DNA of 45,695 nt from Vreelandella jeotgali Hwa (GCF_000334215.1 NZ_AMQY01000022.1:1-45695), one strand, 5' to 3'. Shown: positions 17,309 to 27,666, numbered from the stretch's first letter. Notes: generated by a model from the sequence alone, not told the origin. Made by a program: numbers and translations.

Positions 17309-18507
17309 CCGGCCTCGGCCGGCTCGACCAGGCCGGCCCCGTGGAGCGCCGCCATGAGCGCAGCCACATCATCGCCAACCTCGGCTTCGGGGCGGCAGAA
17401 ATGCTCGGCCAGCAGCGCGCCCAGCTCATCCACCGCCAGCGGCTCTTCTCCGAGCAGCTGCCAAACCAGCCGCCCGGTGAGGTTCAAGCGATGAATCACG
17501 CCGGCGGACAGCTGAATCAGGAACAGCTCGTCCCCCAGCGGATAGGTATCGACCCCGGCACTCGGCTGCCATAGCGTGGTTCTTTCCACGGGCAAAAGCC
17601 GGGCGTTATCCTCCGGCGGCGCAAACGTTGGCGCGGGCTCAATGGCACCGGCGTCGCCCTCTCCTTCCAGAACGCTGGCCAGATGCCGAGCGCCTGCCAG
17701 CGGGTCGCTATAACGCAGCAGTAAACAGGGTACCCGCTCCATCAACGGCAAAAATCGCGCCATCAGGGCCTGCGGCAAGGTTTCCCGGGCGAAGTTCTGG
17801 CACAGCAGCTGCAATAGCCCGTCCCCCGGGGATAATTTGACCGCCTCCGGCCTAACGGGCGTATCGCTGCGCTCCAGCAGTACCAGAGCGCCTACCGGGC
17901 AGGTTTCACCCGACTGCGCCAGCCCGCCTTCGAAGGGCAGCACATAGCGATAACGATCGTCACTCGGGCCGGCATGACGGCCGATGTAGCGGGTCAATTC
18001 CGCCGGTAACGAGGCCGGCAGCGGCAAGCGCAGGCGCGGCGCTACCCCCATTGCCACGCCCTCTCCATCGGGCGTTAGTCCCAGCACATCGTCGCCGAAA
18101 ATTCGATAGCCGGCGGCGGCAAACGCGGTAGACAGCGTCGACTTGCCCGCCCTGCTGCCTTGCGGAAACAACGCCAGCCGGCCGTTGATCTCAACGCTGC
18201 CGCAGTGCAACCCTATCAGCTCGGCGTCGTGTTCCAGGCGCCGGGACAGCAGATCCGCCGCCAGGCTACAGGCGGCCGAGGCCGGCGACGGTAACCGGAA
18301 TTCTTCGTCGGTGCCTGGATCGCTCTGCCATAGCCCGTCGGCGTCGCGATAGACGTACAACTCCGGTGCCGGCCCATCAGCCGGGCGCGTCATCAGGGAC
18401 CAACCCGAAAGAGCCAGCGTCAGGGCTTCCAGTACGTCCGGAGCATTATAGACTCGCAGACAAAAATCCAGGCCAGGTAACATCACATCAACAGCCAGGT
18501 GACGCAT
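17305..18507 (-). CDS. HprK-like kinase fused to a PqqD-like peptide-binding domain
   Basis: A 400-residue soluble protein. Residues about 95-280 resemble the catalytic core of HPr kinase/phosphorylase: LIGLHCGSVEINGRLALFP, a P-loop GSRAGKST (117-124), and an acidic pair Asp139-Asp140 in RIFGDDVLGL. The first 90 residues are not recognised. Residues about 300-395 are a PqqD-like domain with IHRLNLTGRLVWQLL and a terminal AALHGAGLV, the fold that binds precursor peptides in ribosomal peptide pathways. HprK-like kinases and separate PqqD proteins occur together in the HPr-rel-A systems, and HprK homologues phosphorylate some lasso-peptide precursors; here both are one chain. The start codon overlaps the stop of the peptide gene (TAATG), pointing to that peptide as substrate (inference). 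Confidence 0.72.
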   Translation of the reverse strand: MRHLAVDVMLPGLDFCLRVYNAPDVLEALTLALSGWSLMTRPADGPAPELYVYRDADGLWQSDPGTDEEFRLPSPASAACSLAADLLSRRLEHDAELIGLHCGSVEINGRLALFPQGSRAGKSTLSTAFAAAGYRIFGDDVLGLTPDGEGVAMGVAPRLRLPLPASLPAELTRYIGRHAGPSDDRYRYVLPFEGGLAQSGETCPVGALVLLERSDTPVRPEAVKLSPGDGLLQLLCQNFARETLPQALMARFLPLMERVPCLLLRYSDPLAGARHLASVLEGEGDAGAIEPAPTFAPPEDNARLLPVERTTLWQPSAGVDTYPLGDELFLIQLSAGVIHRLNLTGRLVWQLLGEEPLAVDELGALLAEHFCRPEAEVGDDVAALMAALHGAGLVEPAEAG

Positions 18508-18809
18508 TAACGATCCGGTGGCCCAAGAATAATATCTTCCAAAATCAGTGTCGGATCATCTTTATACTCTCGCACACGCCTACGGTGGTTCCCTTCATAG
18601 CCCGAGGGACGCGAATAGCTGGGGCGTGAATAACTCGGCCGTGAATAGCTGATGCTTGAATAGCTGCTACTGGCACGGGCCTGCCCCACGCTGAACAGCG
18701 TTGGCGCGACATAGGCCCCGGCCATTCCCGTGCCCAGTGCGGCCAGCAGCCGGCGACGACGCTGGCGGTGGCTATCGCCGGCGATGGCGTTTTCGTTATG
18801 CGCTGACAT
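18507..18809 (-). CDS. Small Tat-type secreted peptide with YSRPS repeats, candidate precursor
   Basis: A 100-residue peptide with no recognised homologue. Residues 15-46 look like a twin-arginine signal (RQRRRRLLAALGTGMAGAYVAPTLFSV, cleavage likely after ARA46). A Ser/Tyr-rich stretch (SSSYSSISYS) and three perfect YSRPS repeats (55-69) follow, then an Arg-rich segment (HRRR) and a conserved-looking acidic/hydrophobic tail (DDPTLILEDIILGPP). The repeats are also visible as imperfect 15-base tandem units in the DNA (about 18600-18660). CAGGAGA lies before the ATG. The stop overlaps the kinase-PqqD start, so the two are made together. It may be a phosphorylated or otherwise modified exported peptide; that is inference. 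The 112 bases upstream hold no clear promoter. Confidence 0.7.
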   Translation of the reverse strand: MSAHNENAIAGDSHRQRRRRLLAALGTGMAGAYVAPTLFSVGQARASSSYSSISYSRPSYSRPSYSRPSGYEGNHRRRVREYKDDPTLILEDIILGPPDR

Positions 18810-18921
18810 GGCGTCTCCTGAATACAGGCCGATTTATCGAACAGCGTTCATGGTAATGCCGGGAGGCTCGGCTCTCTACGCCAGCACCGGTACTTGCGCG
18901 ATGTTTATCGATTTGCAGCGC

Positions 18922-21504
18922 TCACACCTCTTCGACCAGTGTCAGGCTGGCGGCCGGGGCCTGACGGCGCAGCCCCCGCGACAGCGCATGGCCGATAGCG
19001 CCGATCAGCAAGGCGCCTCCCGGCGGCAGTACGAGCCATACCCAGCCGTGAAAGCGCACCGGCAGATCCAGCCAGTACCCGGACAGCAGCGCCGTCGCCA
19101 GCTCCGCCAGCGCGGCACCCAATAGCCCGCTGGCGCCGCCCAGCAGAGCAAATTCGGCGCCCTGCATACGCGAGATCAGCCGGTTGCCGGCGCCAAAGAC
19201 GCGCAGCAGCCCGCTTTCGTGGGCGCGGGCCGGCTGGCTGGCCGTCAACGCCGCGTAGAGCACGCTAACGCCGGCCAGCAGCACCAGCACCAGAATCAGC
19301 TCCACGGCGCGCGTGACCTGCGAGAGCACGTCACGCACCTGGCCCAGTAGCGCATCCACGTTGAGCAGTGACACTCCCGGAAAACGCTCGATCAGCCGAT
19401 TAACCAGCGCCGGGTTGCCCTCCGGCAAGTAAAACGCGGTGATGTAGCTGTGGGCAAAGTCATTGAGAATGCCCGGCGGAAAAATCACGTAAAAGTTGGG
19501 CGTAAAGCTGTCCCAGTCGAGGCTGCGCAGGCTGGTAATGCGTGCGGTCAGCGACTCGCTGCCGATACGGAACGTCAGCGTATCGCCCAGCGTCAGGTGC
19601 AGCCGCTCGGCCAGACCGTCCTGCAGCGAAATCGGCACCGGCGTCCGTGCCGGCCCGGTATCCACCGCCTCCAGCCAGCCGCCGGGCGCGTTGTCCGCCG
19701 AGGCGCTGTGGTCAGCGGCGGCATCGGCAAACCACTCCCCGGCCACCACCCGGTTACCGTCGGGCACCTCGGCTCGCCAGGTCAGATTCAACGTCCGGCG
19801 CAGGGCGTCATCACCCCGGGCATCGGGCGGTAGCGTTTCCTGCGGCGGCTGGCCGTTTATCCGGTTAATGCGCCCGCGCACCATGGGATACAGGGCGCTT
19901 TGCGACTCGACGTCCGAATCGATAGCGTCGGCAAATGCCTCGCGCTCGCCGGGCTGAATGTTGATGGCGAAATAGTTGGGCGTGTTGTCGGGCAGCCGTG
20001 CCTGCCAGGTGGAGAGCAAGTCGCCGCGTACCAGCACCATCATCGCCATGGCAAAAAACGTGATGGCAAAGGCCAGCAGCTGGCCCAGCCCGGCCTGGCG
20101 CCGGCGCGCCAGCTGGCGGCCCCCCAGGCGTAGCGCCCGCGACATCTCGGAGCGCCCGGACAGCCGCCCGGCAAGCGCCAGCACGCCGCTCAACAGCAGC
20201 CTGGCGCAGACCCAGAGCACACCCAGCGCCAGCATACCGCCGAGCAACAGCGTCACGGCGAGGCTGAAGCTGGCGGAATACAGCCACAGCAGCCCGCCAA
20301 ACACCGTCGCCGCTGCCGCCGTGACCAGCCAGGCCGACGGCGGCAGCGGGTCCAGCTCCCGGCGCAAGACCTTCAGCGCGCTAACGCGCTTGATGCGCAG
20401 CAGCGCCGGCCCGGCAAAGCCCACCAGCACCGCCAGCGCGGTCAACACTCCCAGAAACAGCGGCGCCGGCCCCGGCGCGGGCAGGGTCAACGGCAGAAAG
20501 TCCGCCAGCAGCCATACCAGCAGCGCCTGCCCGACCAGCCCGGCCAGCGCGCCCAGCAGCGAGGCCACCAGCGCCAGCCCCGCCAGCTGGCCGGCAAAAA
20601 TCAGCGTCAGCTGGCGCTGACTGGCGCCAAAGCAGCGCAGCAGCGCGGCGGTGTCCAGGTGGCGTTCCACATAGCGCCGGCTGGCCATCGCCACGGCTAC
20701 TCCGGCCAGCAGCACCGCCGCCAGCCCGGCAATACCCAGATAGCTTTCCGCTCGGTTCAGCGCGCTCCCCAGCCGCGGACGGTCGTTGCGCACATCGCGC
20801 ACCTGCACTCCGTTTTCGCGCAGCCGATCGAGTAGCGGCGCCAAACTGTCCAGCGCCTCGGGCGCGCCGGCGCCCAGCAGCGAATAGTCGATCCGGGAGC
20901 CGGGCTGCACCAGGCCAGTGGCCGCCAGATCGGCCGCGTTGAGCATCAGCCGCGGGTTGAAGCTGCCAAAGCCGCCGGAAGGATTGGCCTCGCGCTGGAT
21001 AAAACCGCTGACCTGGAGCTCGGCCTCGCCGACTCGAAGCGTATCGCCAATGCCCAGCCCCAGCAGGGATTTCAGCCGCGGATCGGCCCAGACACGACCG
21101 GCCTCGGGCGGGCGCTCGAGGCTTTGTGTTGTATCCCCGCCTGCCACTCGTGAGCTGCCGTAAAGCGGCCAGCTACTGTCTACCGCCTTGAGGCTGGCCA
21201 GCTGGAAGCGCTCGTCGCGCTGCAACATGGAGGACATTTCCACCTGACGACTGACCGCCAGGCCGGCGTCCTGCAGCCGCTCCACCAGCGAGTCGTCGAA
21301 CGGCTCGGGCTGCTCCAGCACCAGGTCGCCGCCCAACAGCTGCCCCGCCTGACGCTCCAGGCCGCCTTCCAGACGGTCGAGAAAAAAAGCAATCATCGTC
21401 GCGGCGGCCACCGCCAGCACCAGCGCGACGAACAGCGCGCGCACATCGGGAGCGCGCAGGTCGCGCTTGAGACTGGTCAACGCCAGCCGCAGAGCCGGGG
21501 TCAT
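18922..21504 (-). CDS. ybbP: ABC transporter permease (YbbP/FtsX family)
   Basis: The 860-residue inner-membrane protein has the double FtsX layout: an N-terminal helix (about 24-45), a large periplasmic domain, groups of helices near 255-430 and 470-500, a second periplasmic domain, and four C-terminal helices from about 720. Family members work with LolD-like ATPases in mechanical or lipoprotein-type export rather than solute uptake. The exact role of YbbP is unclear; linkage to TesA suggests lipid or envelope work. Its ATG overlaps the ybbA stop by four bases. Confidence 0.92.
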   Translation of the reverse strand: MTPALRLALTSLKRDLRAPDVRALFVALVLAVAAATMIAFFLDRLEGGLERQAGQLLGGDLVLEQPEPFDDSLVERLQDAGLAVSRQVEMSSMLQRDERFQLASLKAVDSSWPLYGSSRVAGGDTTQSLERPPEAGRVWADPRLKSLLGLGIGDTLRVGEAELQVSGFIQREANPSGGFGSFNPRLMLNAADLAATGLVQPGSRIDYSLLGAGAPEALDSLAPLLDRLRENGVQVRDVRNDRPRLGSALNRAESYLGIAGLAAVLLAGVAVAMASRRYVERHLDTAALLRCFGASQRQLTLIFAGQLAGLALVASLLGALAGLVGQALLVWLLADFLPLTLPAPGPAPLFLGVLTALAVLVGFAGPALLRIKRVSALKVLRRELDPLPPSAWLVTAAAATVFGGLLWLYSASFSLAVTLLLGGMLALGVLWVCARLLLSGVLALAGRLSGRSEMSRALRLGGRQLARRRQAGLGQLLAFAITFFAMAMMVLVRGDLLSTWQARLPDNTPNYFAINIQPGEREAFADAIDSDVESQSALYPMVRGRINRINGQPPQETLPPDARGDDALRRTLNLTWRAEVPDGNRVVAGEWFADAAADHSASADNAPGGWLEAVDTGPARTPVPISLQDGLAERLHLTLGDTLTFRIGSESLTARITSLRSLDWDSFTPNFYVIFPPGILNDFAHSYITAFYLPEGNPALVNRLIERFPGVSLLNVDALLGQVRDVLSQVTRAVELILVLVLLAGVSVLYAALTASQPARAHESGLLRVFGAGNRLISRMQGAEFALLGGASGLLGAALAELATALLSGYWLDLPVRFHGWVWLVLPPGGALLIGAIGHALSRGLRRQAPAASLTLVEEV

Positions 21505-22220
21505 GGCGTGGCCTCTCGAGTGTCGGGATCAAACGCGCTTAGACGCCCGTTCTCCAGTCGCAGGCAGCGGCTGCAGCGCCGCGCCAGGGCGTTATCGTGG
21601 GTCACCAGCACCAGGGTGGTGCCGGCTTCGCGGTTCAGCGAAAACAGCAGCTCGATCACCGCCGCGCCGGTCTCCGGGTCAAGGTTGCCGGTGGGTTCAT
21701 CGGCCAGCACCAGCTCGGGGTCGGTGACAAACGCCCGGGCCAGGGCCACGCGCTGCTGCTCACCCCCGGACAGCTGTTTGGGCAGATGTGCAGTGCGCTC
21801 GCCCAGTCCCACCCGGGAGAGCCACTGCCGCGCGGCGACGCGTCGATTACCGCCGGGCGCCAGCTCCAGCGGCAGCGCCACGTTTTCCTGCGCGGTCAGC
21901 GTGGGTAACAGCTGAAAGTTCTGGAACACAAACCCCACGCGCCCGGCGCGGAGCGCAGCACGATTATCTTCATCCAGCGCGCCGAGCGGCTCGCCGAACA
22001 GCGCCAGCTCGCCCTCGTTGGGTGTATCCAGCCCGGCCAACAGCCCCAGCAGGGTCGACTTGCCCGAACCGCTTTTGCCCAGGATGGCGACGCTCTCCCC
22101 CGCCGCTATGTCCAGGGAAAGCTCGTGTAGGATGGCAAGGGTATCTGCCCCGCTTGTCACGCGCTGGGTCAGGCCGGCGGCATGAATCAACGGCGCGGCA
22201 GCAGAAGAGGAGTCCGACAT
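21501..22220 (-). CDS. ybbA: ABC transporter ATP-binding protein (YbbA)
   Basis: A 239-residue ATPase of the LolD/MacB class. Walker A is GKSGSGKST, the signature is LSGGEQQRVALARA, and Walker B is LVLADEPTGNLD followed by the H-loop His in LVTHD. The start (MSDSSSAAAPLIHAAGL) is the most likely because upstream in-frame codons are antisense to tesA. This ATG (22220-22218) overlaps the tesA ATG on the other strand (22219-22221) in a shared CATG. The pair YbbA-YbbP next to divergent tesA is conserved with E. coli. Confidence 0.94.
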   Translation of the reverse strand: MSDSSSAAAPLIHAAGLTQRVTSGADTLAILHELSLDIAAGESVAILGKSGSGKSTLLGLLAGLDTPNEGELALFGEPLGALDEDNRAALRAGRVGFVFQNFQLLPTLTAQENVALPLELAPGGNRRVAARQWLSRVGLGERTAHLPKQLSGGEQQRVALARAFVTDPELVLADEPTGNLDPETGAAVIELLFSLNREAGTTLVLVTHDNALARRCSRCLRLENGRLSAFDPDTREATP

Positions 22221-22878
22221 GAAAGTGTGTATCCCGAGAAAAAAAGAGGAGTGGCAAAAGCGCGCCGTTGGCGCTGCGCTTGTCGTTCTGGTCCTGCTCA
22301 CGGCCGCATCGGCCGCCGCCGATACGCGTCCGACGCTGCTGGTCATGGGCGACAGCCTAAGCGCGGCGCACAACATCGAGCAAGACGCCGGCTGGGTGAA
22401 CCTGTTGCGCCAGCGGCTTGACGACAGAGCCAGGGTCGTCAACGCCAGCATCAGCGGTGAAACCAGCAGCGGCGCCGCTGCGCGCCTGCCCGAACTGCTG
22501 GAGCAGCACGCCCCCGAGCTTGTCGCGCTGGAGCTGGGCGGCAATGACGGCCTGCGCGGCCTGCCGCCCGACGAGCTTTACGCCAACCTGGCGCAGATGA
22601 TCGAGCAAAGCCGCGCGGCAGACGCCCGGGTTTTACTGCTGGGCATCGACATTCCGCCCAACTACGGCGAGGCCTACCGCGACGCTTTTACCCGCGTCTA
22701 TCCCCGCCTGGCGGCCGATTATCAGGTGGCGCTGCTGCCCTTTCTCCTCGATACCATCGCGCTGGACGAGTCGCTGATGCAGGACGACGGCATCCATCCC
22801 ACGGCCCAAGCCCAGCCACGAGTGCTGGATAACGTCTGGCCGGTGCTCCAGCCGCTGTTGAAAGCCGCCGAGCACTGA
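22219..22878 (+). CDS. tesA: Periplasmic GDSL thioesterase/lysophospholipase/arylesterase TesA
   Basis: A 219-residue precursor with a signal peptide (hydrophobic core about 16-34, cleavage near ASAAA). The GDSL hydrolase blocks are intact: VMGDSLSAA with nucleophile Ser46, oxyanion residues in GGNDGL, and the Asp/His pair in DDGIHPT. TesA-type enzymes hydrolyse acyl-CoA, lysophospholipids and aryl esters in the periplasm. GAGGAG lies seven bases before the ATG, inside the first codons of ybbA on the other strand, so the promoter of each gene must lie in or near the other's coding region. Confidence 0.95.
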   Translation: MKVCIPRKKEEWQKRAVGAALVVLVLLTAASAAADTRPTLLVMGDSLSAAHNIEQDAGWVNLLRQRLDDRARVVNASISGETSSGAAARLPELLEQHAPELVALELGGNDGLRGLPPDELYANLAQMIEQSRAADARVLLLGIDIPPNYGEAYRDAFTRVYPRLAADYQVALLPFLLDTIALDESLMQDDGIHPTAQAQPRVLDNVWPVLQPLLKAAEH

Positions 22879-22895
22879 GCCAAACGCGAGCCGCG

Positions 22896-23765
22896 TCACG
22901 CCTTCTGGCGCTGTTGCAGCAGCAAGCCGCCGAGAATCAGCGCCAGCCCCACCAGCGTGGAAGCCCGAATCGGCTCGCCGACCACCCCATAAAGCAGCAG
23001 CAGCGACACCGGCGGCGACAGGAAAATCAGGTTGGAGACTTTGGCCGTGCGCGAGACCTTGTGCATGGCCAGCTGCCAGAGGATAAACGCCACGCCCATT
23101 TCAAACAGGCCCACGTAAACCCCGGCCGACAACGCCCGCCAGCCGTGCCATTCAAAGCCCGGACCGGCGAGCATCAGCGCGGTAAGCACCGGCAGGCCCA
23201 CGCTGAAGTTCTGCCACTGGCCCACCAGCGGCTCGCGCGCATCCCGGGTATTCAACAGCCAGTACAGCGCCCACAGCAGCGTGGAGGCCAGCGCGAACGC
23301 CACGCCCAGCGGGTCGGCGAAAGCGACATCCAGCACCGCGCCGCGCGTGGCGATCACCCAGACCCCGGCGTAGGCGATCAGCCCGGCGACCACGTCCATG
23401 CGGGTGAGCCGCTGGCCCAGAATCGGCACCGCCAGAAACGCCATGGCCAGCGCCCAGGTATAGTTCAGCGCCATGGCTTCCTGGCCCGGCAGGCGGTCGT
23501 AGGCGGCAAACAGCACCAGATAGTAGGCGAGCGGGTTCATCAACCCCGCCCACAGCGCCGTGCGCCAGCCGCGCGACAGCGCCCGGCCGAGCTGGCCGCG
23601 CTTGACCACCAGCGCGCCCATCAGCGCCCAGGAAACCAGCGCGGCGTACCAGATCAGCGCCAGCGGCGTCATGTAGCCCAGCGCCACCTTGAACGCGGTC
23701 GCCACGGTCGACCAGAGCGCCACCGCGCCCAGGCCGTAAAGCATTGCCTGACGGTCTTGCGCCAT
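22896..23765 (-). CDS. EamA family drug/metabolite transporter
   Basis: A 289-residue inner-membrane protein with ten hydrophobic helices as two EamA repeats of five, the first starting at LYGLGAVALWSTVATAFKVAL. Relatives export amino acids, nucleosides or other small metabolites, and direction and substrate cannot be read. ATG at 23765 is chosen because it has AAAGGGG upstream; a longer frame reaches 23843. It converges with tesA and diverges from the MFS gene 113 bases away. Confidence 0.9.
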   Translation of the reverse strand: MAQDRQAMLYGLGAVALWSTVATAFKVALGYMTPLALIWYAALVSWALMGALVVKRGQLGRALSRGWRTALWAGLMNPLAYYLVLFAAYDRLPGQEAMALNYTWALAMAFLAVPILGQRLTRMDVVAGLIAYAGVWVIATRGAVLDVAFADPLGVAFALASTLLWALYWLLNTRDAREPLVGQWQNFSVGLPVLTALMLAGPGFEWHGWRALSAGVYVGLFEMGVAFILWQLAMHKVSRTAKVSNLIFLSPPVSLLLLYGVVGEPIRASTLVGLALILGGLLLQQRQKA

Positions 23766-23878
23766 ACGCCCAACCCCTTTCTCTACTGATCTCGACGGAA
23801 AACGTGACATTGCGCCATGAGCGGGTACAGTTGGCCCCTGCAAAAGTTGGTCCGCAGCATAACAGCCTGGGAGTTTTC

Positions 23879-25192
23879 ATGGCCGATCCCGACATTTCCC
23901 AGTCACGCCTGTACGAATGGCTGACCGGTGACGAAGACAGCCGCATGTGCGACGACATTCCCGACGGCGCCTGCAGCGATCAACCCGCCAACTTCATGCG
24001 CCACCTCTGGGCGGCGCTGGGCAACAAGCTGGCCGACGAACTTTCCAGCGCCCGGCTGGTGCTGCCCTGGCTGTTGGGCGTCATCGGCGCACCGGTGTGG
24101 ATGGTAGGCCTTTTGGTTCCCATCCGCGAGGCCGGGGCGCTGCTGCCCCAGCTGTTTATCGCCGGCTTCATCCGTTTACAGCCGCAGCGCAAGTGGGTCT
24201 GGGTCGCCGGCGGCGCGTTCCAGGCGGTTTCCGCCCTGGGCCTGGCGGGTCTGGCACTGGCGGGACAGGGGAGCCCTGGCGGTGCGCTGGTGCTGGCGGC
24301 TCTGGTGGCGCTGTCACTCGCTCGCGGTCTGTCCTCGATTGCCACCAAGGATGTCATGGGCAAAACCATCGCCAAAAAGCGCCGCGGCACGCTGATGGGC
24401 TATAGCGGCAGCGTGGCCGGCGGTGTCACCCTGGCCGCCGGCGGCGTGCTGATGCTGTTTGACGACCGCCCCGGCGAACTGGCGCTGGCAGTGCTGCTCG
24501 GCGTTGCTGCCCTGGGCTGGGCGCTGAATGCGCTGTGCGCCGCACGGATTGTCGAGCAGCCCGGCGCCGTGGACGGCGGCGAAAACGCCTGGGACAGTCT
24601 CAAGCTGGGCCTGTCGCTACTCCGGGAAGACCGCACCTTTCTGCATTTCAATCTATCGCGGACGCTGCTGCTGTCGAGCGCGCTGGCGCTGCCGTACATC
24701 GCCCTGCTGGGCCAGCAGCAAAGTGGCGCCGAACTCGGCGGGCTGGGGCTTTTAGTGGTGATTTCCGGCGTCGCCGGCATGATCGCCAGCCCCGTCTGGG
24801 GCAAGCGCGCCGACGCTTCCAGCCGCAAGGTGATGTGTACCGCCGCGCTGGGTACGCTGATCTGCTGCCTGCTGGGCGCCGGTCTTGTCCGGCTGCCCGG
24901 CGACTGGTCGACGCAGGCCCTGCCCTATGCGCTGGTATACGGGCTGTTGGTGATTGTGCATCATGGCGTGCGCATCGGGCGCAAAACCTATGTGGTGGAC
25001 ATGGCCGGCCAGGACAGGCGCGCACTGTATGTCGCGCTTTCCAACACGTTGACCGGTGGTTTAATGTTGCTGTTTGGTAGCATACTCGGTGCCCTTGCCC
25101 AGTGGCTGGGCAGTGCCGCGCTGCTGGCGGCACTCGCCGCGGCGGCGCTGGCGGCCTTTTTCAGCGCCCGCGCACTGCCCGAAGTCGAGTAG
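23879..25192 (+). CDS. MFS transporter, unknown substrate
   Basis: The 437-residue protein has a hydrophilic N-terminus of about 60 residues (with the Cys-containing RMCDDIPDGACSDQPANFMRH) followed by about 12 membrane helices. The GKRADASSRK loop between helices 8 and 9 matches the MFS loop motif. Helices 2-3 lack the strict GxLaDrxGrk motif, so it is a divergent member. The long acidic, Cys-bearing N-terminal extension is unusual. ATG at 23879 has GGGAG upstream. Function is unknown. Confidence 0.85.
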   Translation: MADPDISQSRLYEWLTGDEDSRMCDDIPDGACSDQPANFMRHLWAALGNKLADELSSARLVLPWLLGVIGAPVWMVGLLVPIREAGALLPQLFIAGFIRLQPQRKWVWVAGGAFQAVSALGLAGLALAGQGSPGGALVLAALVALSLARGLSSIATKDVMGKTIAKKRRGTLMGYSGSVAGGVTLAAGGVLMLFDDRPGELALAVLLGVAALGWALNALCAARIVEQPGAVDGGENAWDSLKLGLSLLREDRTFLHFNLSRTLLLSSALALPYIALLGQQQSGAELGGLGLLVVISGVAGMIASPVWGKRADASSRKVMCTAALGTLICCLLGAGLVRLPGDWSTQALPYALVYGLLVIVHHGVRIGRKTYVVDMAGQDRRALYVALSNTLTGGLMLLFGSILGALAQWLGSAALLAALAAAALAAFFSARALPEVE

Positions 25193-25263
25193 CCGGCAGG
25201 GCTCCACGGCCCGGCACTGCTCGCCGGCAGAATACCCAGGACTGAAGCCATACAGGACTTTTC

Positions 25264-25698
25264 ATGAAACGATCTCCCTTGATCAGCCCGGAGCTGCTTG
25301 AACGCATTGTCGACGCCTCGGAAGACGGCATTGTGGTTGCCGAACAGGAAGGCGATGAAAACATCCTGATCTACGTCAACAAGGGGTTTGAACGCCTGAC
25401 CGGCTACAGCGCGGACGAAATTCTCTACCGCGACTGCCGCTTTTTGCAGGGCGACGACCGCGACCAGCAGGCACTGGGCGCCATTCGCCAGGCGCTCAAG
25501 GACGGCCTGCCTTCCCGCGAGGTGCTGCGCAACTATCGCAAGGACGGCAGCATGTTCTACAACGAGCTGTCGATTACCCCGGTTTTCGACGAAGGCGATA
25601 ACCTGATGTATTACATCGGCGTACAGAAGGACGTCACCGAGCGCGTCGAAGCCCGGCAGGAACTGGACGCGCTCAAGCGCGCCCACGCCGAGGAATAG
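25264..25698 (+). CDS. Short LOV-domain blue-light photoreceptor
   Basis: A 144-residue protein made almost entirely of one LOV (flavin-binding PAS) domain with short end helices. The photoactive cysteine is Cys58 in YRDCRFLQGDDRDQ, and NYRKDGSMFYNELSITPV and the terminal YYIGVQKDVTERVE are typical flavin contacts. It closely resembles the short LOV proteins of Pseudomonas putida (PpSB1/PpSB2), which dimerise through terminal helices and have no output domain. How the signal is passed on is not known for this class. Neighbours (MFS, ettA) do not suggest a partner, but a CRY-DASH gene lies 8 kb away. Confidence 0.93.
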   Translation: MKRSPLISPELLERIVDASEDGIVVAEQEGDENILIYVNKGFERLTGYSADEILYRDCRFLQGDDRDQQALGAIRQALKDGLPSREVLRNYRKDGSMFYNELSITPVFDEGDNLMYYIGVQKDVTERVEARQELDALKRAHAEE

Positions 25699-25754
25699 GA
25701 AAGACAGAGGGAAATAGAGGAAGGAAGAAAGCAAGGAAGAAGGGAAAAGAGCAA
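25691..25754. repeat. Purine-rich array of four degenerate 16-bp repeats
   Basis: Just after the LOV gene, 64 bases carry only five pyrimidines and divide into 16-base units, for example GAGGGAAATAGAGGAA (25707-25722) and GAAGGGAAAAGAGCAA (25739-25754). The rest of the gap to ettA (to 25917) shows no gene. The units share a GGAAARAG core with the array at 44343-44421. Confidence 0.5.
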
Positions 25755-25917
25755 GAGGCGATTGCCGGCTGCGCTGGCCTTTGCCGCCATCCGGCACTAT
25801 CATCGTGGCCCTGTCAGTCAATCCCCGACCGCGTGACCTGATCCGCCCCGGCGCCATCGCCCGGGTCATCCACGCGTCGGTGGCCACCGCTTTCGTTTAC
25901 CAACCTATCGGATATTC

Positions 25918-27579
<1,662 letters not shown>

Positions 27580-27605
27580 TAGCGTAGCGCACTGTACGCA
27601 CCATC

Positions 27606-27633
27606 AAAAAAGGCGCCCAATGGCGCCTTTTTT
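27606..27633. terminator. Bidirectional terminator after ettA
   Basis: AAAAAAGGCGCC-caat-GGCGCCTTTTTT, a perfect 12-bp stem with a T run on either strand. It serves ettA and the convergent HIT gene. Confidence 0.92.
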
Positions 27634-27666
27634 GTTTTCTTCCCGGGTTTTCGTCCCGATGTTTTT

